DNA of 64,000 nucleotides from Lasiosphaeris hirsuta (GCA_030549175.1 JAUKUA010000003.1:2170001-2234000); one strand, 5' to 3'. Shown: positions 23,379 through 34,451, counted from the stretch's first letter. Notes: a model not told the origin generated them from the sequence alone. Made by a program: numbers and translations.

Positions 23379-23597
23379 TCAACTCCTCGGTCTCCTCACA
23401 CCGGTCTGGTGTCTGGGTGGTTGTGGCTGCGCAAACCCGTAGGTCTTGCACTCCTCGCAGGCCTCGTCCATGCGGATCGTGGTCCACACGTCGCGGGAGC
23501 CGCACGGGGTCTGGATCATGTTGGCGTCGCGGCAGAAACAAGCAAACGTGAAGCTGGTGTGCTTGCACGCAAAGCTGTGGGCGTAGTATTTGCACAT
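23379..23597 (-). CDS. Small cysteine-rich conserved fungal protein
   Basis: The 72-aa frame starts at an ATG at 23597 (MCKYYAHSFACKHTSF). Within the first 53 residues it holds Cys2, Cys11, Cys20, Cys22, Cys32, Cys47 and Cys50, plus His7 and His13. The pairs CKH, CFC and C-x2-C look like a small zinc-binding fold. I recall similar short ascomycete proteins beginning with a C-K-x-Y/H start followed by a second C-K-H, but no function is known to me. There is no signal peptide, so it is probably intracellular. The last about 18 residues (PQPPRHQTGVRRPRS) are less convincing and a 3' intron might change them. Confidence 0.55.
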   Translation of the reverse strand: MCKYYAHSFACKHTSFTFACFCRDANMIQTPCGSRDVWTTIRMDEACEECKTYGFAQPQPPRHQTGVRRPRS

Positions 23598-26500
23598 GTT
23601 TTTCTGTAGTATGAATGTGGTGGTCGGTTGGTCGGATGGGAGAGTGTGATGTAGAGGTTTGACTCAGATGGACTTGGAGGCTCTGGGGCTCAGGTTAGGC
23701 AGACAAGGCAGGCGGAGCCCGGCTTTTTGGGTCGATGGGATCTCAGTCCGTCTCGGCGGGTTCGGCTTGGCACTCTGTACAGATGGTCGTAAACAAGGCC
23801 TGTCGGGAAGAGTGGTGAAGCAACAAAGCCGTCTGATGGGTTGAAGCGGCGTTAACGGGGATTGATGCCAGCTGAAGCCGAACACGTGTGGCGAGAATCC
23901 TTTTCGAGCCTCACTTGTTATAAGATAGCACTTTGTTGCCCCATTCGGGGGTGCGGGCTGACTGGCTGCCACAACTATCTGCAAACTCCTTTTTGGGAGG
24001 CTGAGCTCGCAGTTGCGTCGGTACGGTACAGCCTCAACTTCCAAGCTCGCCAATCTGCTGCGTGACGTAATGCAGATCGGATTGCATCCCAAGTAGGAAA
24101 AGAAAGGGAAAAAAAAGTCGCAACACCTGGATGGCCTGATCATGTATCAAAACAGGACTTGGACTGCGATGCAGGTATGATGGTGGTGGGCAGGTCGAGC
24201 GCGGTTGCCTTGCAATCCGGCTTCCAGACCGCGCACATTTATGGCCTTGCTGCACCGCTCACTAAGACGACTGACAGCCGATTCCGGGGATGCGGAGCAT
24301 TCTTTTTGTCTGCCTAGGGCAAACCTCCAAGCTCGCGATGCGGTCAAGAGTAGCGCTGCCACCCACCTCAACTCGGAGCTGCAATGTCTCGACGCAGAGT
24401 ACCGGCGCCAGTCTCGATTCCGTCGCCAGACCGCACGGCAAGACCAATGGAAGCACCGAAGGGACCGAGCGGAAAGCGGTCCGGTAGGCACGGTCGGCTT
24501 GGTGCCGTTCCCGAGAGCTCAGACTTCGGTCACTTGATCCGAATAGCGCGTGGGAGAGTGCTACGAGTGCTGCGAGAGCGTGCCAGGTGTCTGACCCCCT
24601 CCCTTCTCGTTCCTGACCGCCATCTCGACGGCACCAATCTGTAAATACTTCCCAACTTGACCGAAAGAGAGCAAGCGAGTCTCGAGGTATTTTAAGACAA
24701 TGGGCCATGCACCGGACCAGACTCTGGTAGGGCTGCAGGGCGCGATGAGGGGAGCAATGCTGTGCGACTGATCAAGTCATGGAAGAAGGAAGAGTAAGGA
24801 AGACAGGAAAACCCCCTATCTCACGCTGCGAATTCATCGTTGCAACACTGCCATTGCCCTGTAGCCACTACCGAGAGCTGTAAACAGCGACTCGGTGAGC
24901 AGCATGAGCCTGCTGTGTTCAGACTGCTGAAACTGAGGCATCTCGGGAGGGCTGGGGTGTTTTGGCGTTGGGTATGGCCTTCACCGCCAGTTCGTCCCCG
25001 TCTGCCGTCTGCGTCGCTGGTACGAAGATAGAGTACAGAAATATTTGGGTGCTCAGCGCTGAGCTGTCACGGAGAGTGCACCAGACTGTCGTGTAAAGGC
25101 AACCGATGCGGGGACCAGAGTATATTACGAGAGGGGGTGTGGCCGCATAATCGAGGGCCAAGCGTGTGTTGACGATGGAGGTCAAGCAGCCACTTGAAGA
25201 GCTGTACGCCCTTGATGATGATGGTCTGCCTGGTGTTTTGGGGGCGCTGACGGCCGGCCTGGCGTGTGCTGGCAGTATTGTTGTTTGGCACCAATTGAGG
25301 GCAGCGGTTGGCTTGCAGGCCACATCGAGGTGTCGTCAATGGCCTGGTCCCGAGATGCTCCAAATACAGGTGGCTGGAAGCGTGGAGAAAGCGTGGAGAG
25401 CATAGAGAACATGGAGACAACAGCGGAGGGCGTGGAGGGAGTTTGGGGGCGAGAGCAAGGGTTCGCGCCAGGAGGCTTGTGGCGCTCGGTCGCGCCGTCA
25501 CCCCTGGTCCCAATCTCGGATCGACCATCGACAAGACAGGGATGTCGCATGGGATGGGATTGGAGCTGGGCATGCTCTCTCGATTGCATCGCAACTTTAT
25601 TGCAATCGCAGGACCCGTATGAGGGAGGCCACACACCCGTAACAGTTCTCCGTAAAATACGACGCAGAGCCATCAGTGCACCTGGCCCTAGTGCCTGGAA
25701 ACGATCAAGCAGAAACTTATGTAGGTGTACATTTACAGAGCATGCGACGCAACGCGGACGCAACAGGTGAGTGAGTGGTCGTGTCAAGGTGCAACAGAAG
25801 ACAGCGCCGCGATATTCCGAGAACGTGGCTCCTGGCACACAACACCAGGGAATCGAGAGATGTCTCAGACAATCCCGCGCTCTGGCGGCTTCTCCTGGGT
25901 CGGTCAGGATTTTGCAGCTGTGGATATCAAGACCATCCCGGGAGGTGGAGGACCAAAGTAAAAAGTTGGAAGTCGAGGAGCACAGGGCAATGCAAGTTCC
26001 CAGTTGAGAATGTTCCATGTTTCGTGCCTTTACCATGAATTTGCCTGAGCGCCGAAATCACACTCGCGCCATGGCGCCTTCCTACCGCCCGGGATCCCAC
26101 CTCGCAGCACTCCCGCACCCCCCAAACAGCCATCATGGAAATCGAAGGGCTCCCATCAAGCAAGCCACAGTGAATGCCGCGCCCCCCCCAAAGCGCTGTG
26201 ACTGTAGAATTGGGACGACGGGAGACCTCGCACACCTCACCTCCATCACCTCGGCGGCACTCTCAAGGTGCCCGACTCTCCGCACTTCTCTTCCACTTGC
26301 ACCTCCAAACTCAAACCCCGCTCTAGGCCACACTCCAACGGCCAAGCCGCTCTTTTCCATACCGCCCATTCATTCCTTAGACTAATACCGGCTTGACGCT
26401 TGATCGTCAGCTCGCGGCTGCCACGCTCTCTAGTTTTTTTCTTGTTTCCTTTTCGAGGCTGAATCTCAAAAAGGCTCGCGCAGGGGCAGAAGGGAACCCC

Positions 26501-28543
26501 AAGCGCACGTGGCTGGGTGTCGGGTGCCCTTGTGCCCTGGCCCTGGCGTGTGTTTCTTGGCCTAGCCCTGGCGCGTCTGCTCCAGAACGAGAGCGAAAGA
26601 GGGCTGACTTCGTCTTGATCGCGTTTCGTCCCCGTCCTGTCCATCTTTGCGCCTTGCGTCCTTTCGGTCCCTTTGGGTCTTCCTCTCGTCCTTTCCTCTC
26701 AATTAATTCGCTGCATGAGCCTCCGGGTACCATCGCGCCCGCCAATCAATCGACCTCTGACCCGTTCTGGCCAACGCTGGTCGAAGCCGTGGCCCGTCGG
26801 GACATGCGTCTCAGCGCTTGAATGACGGTGGACAACTCACCTTGCAGGCCACCATCTGCACCTCTGCACCTCCAACGGCTGCCATTCGCTTTCAATCCAA
26901 GCCTGACCCGCCGTCTGTCTCTCCCCGTGTGGCCTACATTGTGGCATACATACTACATGCCTTAGTCGCTCGCTCGCTCTGCGCCCTTTCACTCTTCCTC
27001 GAGCTTCGATTTCTGCTTTCTGCAACCCGCTGCCGGCATTGCATTGCCTTCTCGTCGCCTCCGTCGCACCGGTTGACCCTGGCCGTTGTGACCGTTGTGG
27101 CCGCTGGTGAGCCCGAGAGCGTCGGGAACCCGCCTGCTGTCCGCCTGCTGCGCTGTGTCCAAACCCCCAAAACAGGCCAAGGGTCCACTGCTGTCTTGAT
27201 CGTTCATGCACGAAGGCCCTCGCTTTGCCCTCGCTGCTGCTGCACGACTCCTTTAAGACACATACAACCCCCGGAACGCGCATTGCCCTCCTGCCGGCCC
27301 CTTCGCGGCAGACCGGCGTAGACTGGCACACACGCTTCTTCCGTCCGGGTCAATATTCTTGTTTACCCTCCCCTTTTGCGTGGGACTGAACTGCCCGTGC
27401 CTACCGTGTCAGCGCCGCTCACCACCACGGCAAACCGCTTCACTTTGAGCCCAACTCGGAACCCTTCGGCCACTAATCGAGCTGCCAATTGACCCACGAT
27501 TGGCCTCTAGCTAGCTTCAGGTCAGGCGCTTAACGCTGCCGCACCTTGGCGGCTCCACCTCTACCCCCCAAGCCCGCTTTGTTGGGACTCTGGAGACCTT
27601 CGAGATCCCACGTTTGGCCCCTCACCGCCCTCTGTCCCCTGATTCTCGACGGGTACTTGCCCCCTTGTCCCAAGTTCCTTTGGATGGTCTCACGGGCGGC
27701 CGAGATCCTTCGAGAACAGCATTACTGTCTCGTTGCAAAACACCCCCTAGCTTGCGCGTTTTCTCGTCTCCTTTGCGGCACATGGTAAACAGCACGGGAA
27801 GTCGTCGCCATGCTCATATCTAAAATCAGTCAACTCGTCACGCCCAAATCTGAGCCTCAACTCCCCCTCGGCACTACTTCTTGACCACCGGCTGTTCCAA
27901 GCCTTGTGATTCGCCGCTCCGACTGTACAAATTACTCCTCCGGTGGTGCTTGCTTCGCTGTATCATATTGGTCAGTACCCCTCCAATGGTTCAAGTCGCC
28001 CCCCTCGTTGCCCAAAAATCTAATTCCAAGGCTGCAGTGCTGTGTAATTAAAACGGGGAAATCAGTGCTGCCCTACCTCGAAAGAGGTGCTTACTGGTCG
28101 TCCAGACCAGCCTTCCTTCGCGGGTGTCATCATCAGGCAAACGCCTGATCCCATTTCCGTGTAATTCACCACTGATGCAGCACACACTCGGTCTCAGCAG
28201 CAAATTCACTGCGGTAGTCACTCCTTCAGGCTGTCTATCTCGGACACTGCCTCTTGAATCTGCCCAGACTCTCCCTTAGGTACGTGTTAGAGAGCCTATT
28301 TCAATAGTCGAGCAGGGCAGCCTCGCGTAACCCCTTCCCTACGTAAGCCCATGAATGTCAAGCCGGTCTTTTGCCGCAGTCTCGCAGTCCACAGCCTAGG
28401 ATCCTCTCAAAACAAAAACCGTGTGGGCGTTGCCGGTCACTGGATCGCGCCGTTCAGCAAGGGCGTAGCGGAGGGCCGTCATCCTTGCTAACCCGAGATC
28501 CAGCACTCTCCATACCCGCTCCAAACCCCAACAGACCACGCTC
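23598..28543. other. Long non-coding stretch upstream of the 14-3-3-like gene
   Basis: Almost 5 kb contain no frame with recognisable protein content. Several ORFs of 80-280 codons occur on both strands but overlap each other and have skewed, shuffled composition. From about 26200 to 28540 the + strand is strongly pyrimidine-rich with many short CT tracts, typical of long fungal promoters and 5' leaders of regulatory genes. A long 5' UTR or a non-coding RNA is possible but not shown by the sequence. Confidence 0.4.
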
Positions 28544-29503
28544 ATGGCTTCCTCCGAGGTGGACCAGAAGTTTCTCGGCAAACTTGCGAAGGCCGTCGAA
28601 AACGACAATGCCCTGCTCGCTCAGGTCCTATTCAAGATCCTCGGCCTATCTATCAATCTCTCAAGCCAGCTCATCAGCGCCCAGAAACAGCGGCGCCATG
28701 ATTCAGCCCAGACCCCAGCAGCTCTGGAACTCTACTTCCACATCATATGGCTGTCCCGCGAGGGCCTAGTATTGCTCGAACAATACGTCATTCCCATGGT
28801 GGGCAACTACGTCGAGCTGAAAGTATTAGCATACAAACTTCGTGCCTCGTTTTACCACATCTTTGTCCTCTTCGCCAACACACCTGCAGTGTCTACAATG
28901 GGCATAGGCACCCCTGAATCGAGTCGTATCGACAAGGGCAAGGGGATCGCTAGAGACGACGACCCCGAGAGCGGACATTCATCCGTTCAACACCCACAAC
29001 CTCTCGAAGGGGGACCCGTCAACCCGCCACCAGGGTTCGGTCCCGAGCGTCCAGAACCCCCGTCGGCGTTCCTCCTAAAACCCGGCGACTACCTCCCGCA
29101 GGCGCACCGATACTTCCAAGAAGCCGTGCAGCTCGCCGAAACACTATTGTGGGGCTCACATTCGCTACGGCTCTCGGTCAAGACGGAGTACGCCGCTTTC
29201 CTCTACGAGTGTGTTCATGATACGGAGGGTAGTCGGAAGCTTGCCAAGGACACCATCGCCGAGGTGTACGAGGCGACAGAGGGTATAGACAACGACATGT
29301 TCACCGACGCATGCGAGCTCGTGACTGTTCTCGGCAAGATGATGAAGCGTGGACTCGGGTCAAGCACAACGCTCAGGAGTAGAGCACAAGGGTCAAGCTC
29401 TGGTACGCAAGGGACACCGCGGGTAGAACAAGCAGCCGAGGGAAACGCTAGTGCTACTGTCACGCCAGCTACCCCCAACGAGCCGCCGCCCGGTATGATT
29501 TGA
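28544..29503 (+). CDS. Divergent 14-3-3-like protein
   Basis: The single exon encodes 319 aa starting in good context (ctcATGGct). The N-terminal about 115 residues are helical (DQKFLGKLAKAVENDNALLAQ). A Gly/Pro-rich linker (PPPGFGPERPEPP) follows, then a segment with the C-terminal 14-3-3 pattern: AHRYFQEAVQLAETLLWGSHSLRLSVKTEY, a helix, CVHDTEGSRKLAKDTIAEVYE, and DACELVTVLGKMM. Canonical 14-3-3 proteins are about 250 aa, bind phosphoserine peptides and are nearly invariant; this one is much diverged and carries a long disordered insertion and a Ser/Thr-rich tail. Whether it still binds phosphopeptides is unknown. Its very long upstream region suggests a regulated gene. Confidence 0.7.
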   Translation: MASSEVDQKFLGKLAKAVENDNALLAQVLFKILGLSINLSSQLISAQKQRRHDSAQTPAALELYFHIIWLSREGLVLLEQYVIPMVGNYVELKVLAYKLRASFYHIFVLFANTPAVSTMGIGTPESSRIDKGKGIARDDDPESGHSSVQHPQPLEGGPVNPPPGFGPERPEPPSAFLLKPGDYLPQAHRYFQEAVQLAETLLWGSHSLRLSVKTEYAAFLYECVHDTEGSRKLAKDTIAEVYEATEGIDNDMFTDACELVTVLGKMMKRGLGSSTTLRSRAQGSSSGTQGTPRVEQAAEGNASATVTPATPNEPPPGMI

Positions 29504-30270
29504 TCAACTAAGCAGCATATCATCTTACTCCTTCGTATATTTGGCATTTGCATGCATATCAGCTCTGGGACTGAGCTCATTGGGACTCCCACTGAGGGAC
29601 GTCTTGTATATTCTGGGTTGATCTGGTTGATGGCTTTGGCTTCTCATTTCCCATATGTTTATGTGGGTTTCTTGGCTTATACTCCTTCTAAAAGATGGCA
29701 TCCCTGTTTCTGCTTCTTGGATGTCTTTTTTTTTTCTTTCTGTCTGATGATACCCGGAACGTCGAACACGGGCGACGGTGTCTTGGAAGAACGGCGGGGC
29801 TATACAGGTTGGGCTGTGGTGTATGTCATTGTTGTAAAAAGGTTAATTCGGGTAATCTTCGAGGGGGTTGTGTTGATGATTTTGTCATTTGGGGGGGGGG
29901 GGGGGGTGCATGTTAGAAGCACTACACTGAGGGTAGTGATAGTATTGGTACATTGAGGATCAATAGGGGTATCCCGGAGAACTGATTATTGGGCTAGGGG
30001 CTGTACTTTAGACTTGGTAATCACTGCTAAAGATATTTGTCAAAATCCTGCATCGTGGGAGCACTGGTATCGGCTTGGTGTTGTGGGACATGTGACGCCA
30101 AACATACGACTATAGTCTCAGTAGTTGTGTCTAAATGTCTACATTTTCATTCAACTACCTTGAGATTGTCTGGTGTTCCCCAGAACTCCACTCCTAGGCC
30201 CCAAATCCGCATCGTTTAGTACCTACCTGACCCCCTCGGCAACAGCAACCATCTACAGCTGCTGTCTACC
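29504..30270. other. Convergent 3' intergenic region with a G16 run
   Basis: These 767 bp lie between convergent genes. A T-rich stretch near 29725-29745 and an uninterrupted run of 16 G at 29891-29906 stand out. I see no coding feature. Confidence 0.45.
29891..29906. repeat. Mononucleotide G16 tract
   Basis: Sixteen consecutive G on the + strand occur about 390 bp after the stop of the 14-3-3-like gene. Such runs are length-unstable and can form G-quadruplexes on the sense transcript. The exact length may be uncertain in the assembly. Confidence 0.8.
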
Positions 30271-31132
30271 TTAATACCCCATTCGTCTCTGGAGAACCTC
30301 GGGTGAGATAGACCGCCCCGACCACTCGCGGAACTTCTCGCTCAGCACAACCCACCGCCGAGCCTGGTACTCAGTATCTAAGAGCGCCAGCATGCGCGCG
30401 TCGGAGGAACTTTGGTGGGGCCCCGGAATCGTCATCGTCGCAGGTGCGTACAGGCGAGTGTAGGCGAGCAGTATATCCTGCATGTGCAGCCAGCGCTGGT
30501 AGGCGCCCTGATCTGTGCACATCTCGGCCTGGCACGCCCCGCAGAAGGGTGACCAGACCCAAGGGCTATATGGGCGAACAGGCCGGTGGTTGCCGGGCGG
30601 AGTACCGGGGGTAGTAGGAGTAGCGAGGATAGCGGCGGTCTGCGGGGAAGTGGCGGGGGTTGTGGTGGTTTTGGCCGGGGCCGGCTGGGCTGGGGGAGAG
30701 GGGCCGGTCGCGTTTTCGAGCCCCGTAGGTTCTTTGCTGGCGAAGGCCGGAGGTGGATTTGACGGGAAGACGCTCTGGGGTTTGGCTGAGGTCGTGGTTG
30801 TCTTGCTGGCGTGCCCTTTTGCTCGTTGCTGGATCTCGTTGACGTCGCGCTTGAGGAACTTGGCGATGTCGTGAGGGCTCGCGCCCGAGGCCAGCATGGC
30901 CGCCATGCAGTTATCGTCGGAAGCGATGAATGACTTGCTGTAGACCGGGGGCTCGGCCGTAACGGGGGCGGCAGTTAGCTGTCTGTGTCGATCGACGATG
31001 CTCTGAGCACTGCGCTTGAGGATCTCGGCAATTTGCTGGGGCTGGGCGCCGGATGCTTTTCATTGCTAGCATACATTGGTCATCGTGGCCAGTGAAGGGG
31101 CGGTCGACTCTGGTGGCTGGTCGGTATGACAT
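30271..31132 (-). CDS. Myb/SANT-like repeat protein with a frameshift
   Basis: Two frames together encode about 286 aa. Both N-terminal repeats share the pattern DD-x-CM-x-AM...ASGA-x-P-x-x-IA-x-x-LKR, followed by a basic helix ending in R, as in Myb/SANT-like DNA-binding repeats. A third possible repeat lies at the C-terminus (RRWVVLSEKFREWSGRSIS). The first repeat switches frame at a 4-bp run (TTTT on +, 31057-31060): removing one base puts the first and second repeats in one continuous frame. No usable intron explains the shift. It is either a sequencing/assembly error or a real inactivating mutation. A Ser/Thr/Pro-rich linker separates the parts. The start at 31132 (MSYRP) is chosen; an in-frame ATG 39 bp upstream is possible. 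The family call is from motif shape only. Confidence 0.6.
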
Positions 31133-32147
31133 GATAACTGTTGGTCTCTGTGCCTGAAATTTTGTTGTCATTGGGTTGGCAGTCCTCCCAAGACGTAACT
31201 TTAGGTTAGCAATGCTCACAATCCTGCTACAGTTACGACTCGTCCAAATTACGGCTCGAGGAGATGTATCCGGATAGTAGTCGAAGAGTTGATGGTATAT
31301 AGTGCGGTGCTGGCGGGTTGAGAAGGAGAAGCAGTAGAAGATGCCAGGATGAGCCGGAGTTGCGGATGGCTGCGAGTGACTGATGGGGGTAGGTGGTGGG
31401 AGACGGCGGGGGCCAACAAATAGAATGGAAACACCCGCGACCTGGTCGTGCGGAAGGCAACTCAAGCGAATGGGGAAGTCCAGTGAGTGAATGGGAGGAC
31501 TCGGTACAAGCTAGCTGATCATCCGACGTGTGAGGGGACGTTGTCGAGGTTGACTTTGGATGGTATATCTGCGATACTAGGTCCTCAGGGTCAAATAACA
31601 ACGCCGACAGGTCATGAAAGTGGGAAAGGCCGACATTGACGGAGGCAGTCATGAGCTCTACGGGCAAAACAGGATATGAAATATTGCGTCTCTTTTTTTC
31701 GAATCAATTTCACTCAATGGCCTAGACACCTGTACGTCTTTCCATAGAAGGGCAGGACTTCCTCCCATCAGGGAGGTGGCATCTGCGCATGGGTAGAGAG
31801 GAACCGTCTTTTGATCTTCACTTTGGGAAACTGGGGCATTGCTCGGCCAGGTAAAGGCCTGGTAGTAAATGGCCATGAAAACGAGGGGATTAAGACTCGA
31901 AAGTGCACAAGGGGAATACATTCGTAATGTTGAACTGTTCGGTTGTAACGAGACGTCGTTGGCACTCGCACAGAGCCGCAACCCAGTAACCGGGGTATTG
32001 AAGTTTTACAATCAGCACTGTGCACTCATGCTGACTCATCCACATTGGCTCCAAAACAGGAAAGAAGGGAAGATTCAGACGGGGAAGCAACAACTCCCTC
32101 GAACCCGGTATCCCTTACTTCTTGGTCAAGACAGACATAGTTTTGAA
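31133..32147. other. Divergent intergenic region
   Basis: About 1 kb between divergent genes. Overlapping minus-strand ORFs here lack family features and I leave them out. I see no RNA gene or repeat. Confidence 0.4.
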
Positions 32148-32829
32148 ATGGAGTCAATCGGCGGCCCCTTCGCCGCCAGCTATGCCACCGCGGTCAGGCT
32201 CATCGACGAAGCTCACGCTTGTGACCCCAGGATCATCGAGGGCAAGAGCGGCCCTGTACCGTACGAGCTTCACTATGCCCAGAAAATGACGCGCTGGTTG
32301 GCCTCGCGCTGTCCAAACGCATCACCTGCGCTACAAGTTGCCATTAGGGCTCAACACTTTCGCCGGTGTGTTTACTCTTGATCCTCTGTCCATCGTGCCA
32401 CCCACCAACATATGGCTACCTAGATGGGAAATCCCGAGAAGTAGCTATCCCATGACACGGCCTGGCTACCTGACTTGGCGAGCAAAGCTCAAGTCGCAGG
32501 CCGCAGCCCAGGTTGCCGAATTGCTCGCATTGCCCGAGGTCAGCCCGCCCCTCGCCGCCGAAGAGATTGACCGGATTGCCGCTCTGGTGCGCAAGGAGAA
32601 TCTGAAGAACGACGACGAGACGCAGATTCTCGAGGACGTCGCCTGTCTTGTTTTCCTCGATGACCAGTTTGACGATTTTGAGAGCAAGCCTGAGATCGAC
32701 GAGGATAAGATCGTCGGCATCCTGCGCAAGACCTGGGTCAAGATGAGCCCGTCCGGCCATGCGCTTGCGCTACAGATGGATTTGAGTGAGAGGGCCAAGG
32801 CCTTGATTCAGAAGGCCCTTGGGCAATGA
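32148..32829 (+). CDS. DUF4202 family protein
   Basis: Two exons (32148-32365, 32424-32829) give 207 aa, the usual length. Hallmarks of DUF4202 are the N-terminal helix FAASYATAVRLIDEAHACDP, then YELHYAQKMTRWL, then QVAIRAQHFRRWEIPRSSYP spanning the intron, and the late LVFLDDQFDDFE. The conserved His and Asp residues in ELHYA, AQHFRR and LDDQF suggest an HD-like metal-binding helical fold. The family occurs in bacteria, fungi and plants, and is sometimes mislabelled glutamyl-tRNA synthetase; I know of no established function. The splice junction completes the invariant RRWEIPR motif, so the model is firm. Confidence 0.9.
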
Positions 32830-32886
32830 TTATGAAATATATCATCTCAACTTAACTCAGCTCATGATGGTCGTGCTGGGAAATGA

Positions 32887-32904
32887 CCCCCCCCCCCCCC
32901 CCCC
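32887..32904. repeat. Mononucleotide C18 tract
   Basis: Eighteen consecutive C are followed directly by GGGG, so the strand can fold back on itself. It lies about 60 bp after the DUF4202 stop and about 300 bp before the next start codon. Confidence 0.8.
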
Positions 32905-33070
32905 GGGGCCGGTGCTGGCGCTTAGTGCCGGGGTACGTCATGACGCAGCCGTAGCCCGATCCGCTTGACCGCCGTTCGCCCACCTCGGTGTAATCCCGTC
33001 CGAACCCTCGGCGTGACATCCGGCTAGGGACGGAAAAGGGGCGAACACCACGTAGCGCAAACAACACCGC

Positions 33071-33081
33071 GATATATATAT
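33071..33081 (+). promoter_or_regulatory. TATA box of the dehydrogenase gene
   Basis: An alternating gatatatatat tract lies about 125 bp upstream of the ATG at 33203 and is followed by C/T-rich sequence. It is the only TATA-like element in the short upstream region. Confidence 0.5.
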
Positions 33082-33202
33082 GTATTCCCACGTCCTCCCC
33101 CCCTCCCCCCCCCTCCCGCTTCCACCGTCACCAATCTCTTGCCTCCTTCCACACTGACGAACCTCGTAATACCTATCACGACGGCCAACACATCGTCGCA
33201 GA

Positions 33203-34451
33203 ATGCCGCCCTCCAAACCCCCCACCAAACCCCCTCTCTCCTCCCTAATCTCCACCCATGACTTCGCAGCCGCCTTCCCGCTCGCCGTCCCGGCTAAAAC
33301 CGTCGCCTTCGTCACCTCGGCTGCCACCGACTCCCTGACCTGCGCCGCCAACAAGGAGGCCTACGCATCCATCACCCTGCGCCCGCGCATCCTCCGCGAC
33401 GTATCGGGCCCCATCGCCCTCTCCACCACCCTTCTGGCCCACCCGGTGCGCTCGCCGATCTACGCCGCGCCGACGTCCATGGGCCGCACCGTCCACCCCG
33501 AGGGGGAGCGCGAGATTGCGCGCGGGTGTGTCGCGGCCGGCGTCGCCATCGTGGTCAGCACGAGCGCGAGCTTTGCCGTCCGCGAGGTGCTGGACGTGGT
33601 GGGCGGGCGGGTGCCGGCCTTCTTCCAGCTGTACGTGGACCGGGACCGGCACAAGTCGGAGACGGTGCTGCGGGAGGCGGTGGGGGCCGGGGTCAAGGGG
33701 GTCTGGGTCACGGTGGACGCGCCGGTGATCGGGAAGAGGGAGGCGGATGAGAGGGCCCCCTTGGACGAGGTCGAGGTCACGACGCCCATGAGCGGCGCCC
33801 AGGCGGTGCGCGATGCCGCTGGGGGTGGGCTGGGAAGGATCATGGGCAAGTATGTGGATGCGAGCTTGGCGTGGGGCGATGTTGCGTGGCTCAGGGGGTG
33901 TTTGCCGAGGGGGATGCCGGTCGTTTTGAAGGGGATACAGACGGCTATGGATGCTGTCGCGGCGATGGGGGCTGGGGTCGAGGGCATTGTTGTGTCGAAC
34001 CACGGGGGCAGGAGCTTGGATACGTCTCCCGCCACGATACTGGTGCTGTTGGAGCTACAACGCTGTTGCCCCCAAATTTTCGACCGGATGGAGGTGTTTG
34101 TGGACGGGGGCATCATGAGGGGGACGGATGTGTTCAAGGCGCTGTGTCTTGGGGCGAAGGGAGTTGGGATTGGGAGAGGTACCCTGTACGGATTAGGGTA
34201 TGGGGAGGAGGGGGTCAAGAAATACATCGAAAGTAAGTTCCCCCCCCCTTCACTAGCTATCCACTTGGCTGGCACTGACTAAGAGCAAAGTACTCAACGA
34301 TGAGCTGGAAACGACAATGAGGATGTGCGGTGTTACAAGCTTGGACGAGCTACACCCTGGGCTGCTGAACACACGAGCTGTTGATCACTTGATTCCGTCG
34401 ACTGTTGACGAAGAGCACCCGTTTGCGAAGTGGAGGCCGAGTAAGCTGTGA
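33203..34451 (+). CDS. FMN-dependent alpha-hydroxy-acid dehydrogenase homologue
   Basis: Two exons (33203-34232, 34291-34451) give 396 aa of TIM-barrel flavoprotein. Family landmarks are LRPRILRDVS, PIYAAPTSMGRTVHPEGE, FFQLYVDRDR, VTVDAPVIGKRE, LKGIQTAMDA, the catalytic IVVSNHGGRSLD (His base and Arg), VFVDGGIMRGTDVFKAL and GIGRGTLYGLGYGEEGV. It lacks an N-terminal cytochrome b5 domain, so it resembles lactate/glycolate oxidases rather than flavocytochrome b2. The position that normally carries the first active-site tyrosine pair (YYASGA) reads AFVTSA here, which may change substrate or activity. Third-position GC is very high. The intron completes KYIE-ILNDEL, a conserved junction. The precise substrate is unknown. 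Confidence 0.88.

Larger units (their letters stand above)
32830..33202. other. Intergenic region with C18 run and TATA element
   Basis: This 373-bp region contains a C18 run (32887-32904, followed by GGGG), a TATA-type element at 33071-33081, and several C-rich tracts at 33098-33117 just before the dehydrogenase gene. Confidence 0.5.

Noticed and set aside
25182..26036. 284-codon minus-strand frame in the 5-kb non-coding stretch
   Set aside because: Composition is shuffled (Cys, Ser, Pro, Arg scattered without domain pattern), and other overlapping frames of similar length exist in both strands.
33245..34275. Long minus-strand frames opposite the alpha-hydroxy-acid dehydrogenase
   Set aside because: They are explained by the very high GC3 of the real gene, which removes stops from the antisense frames.
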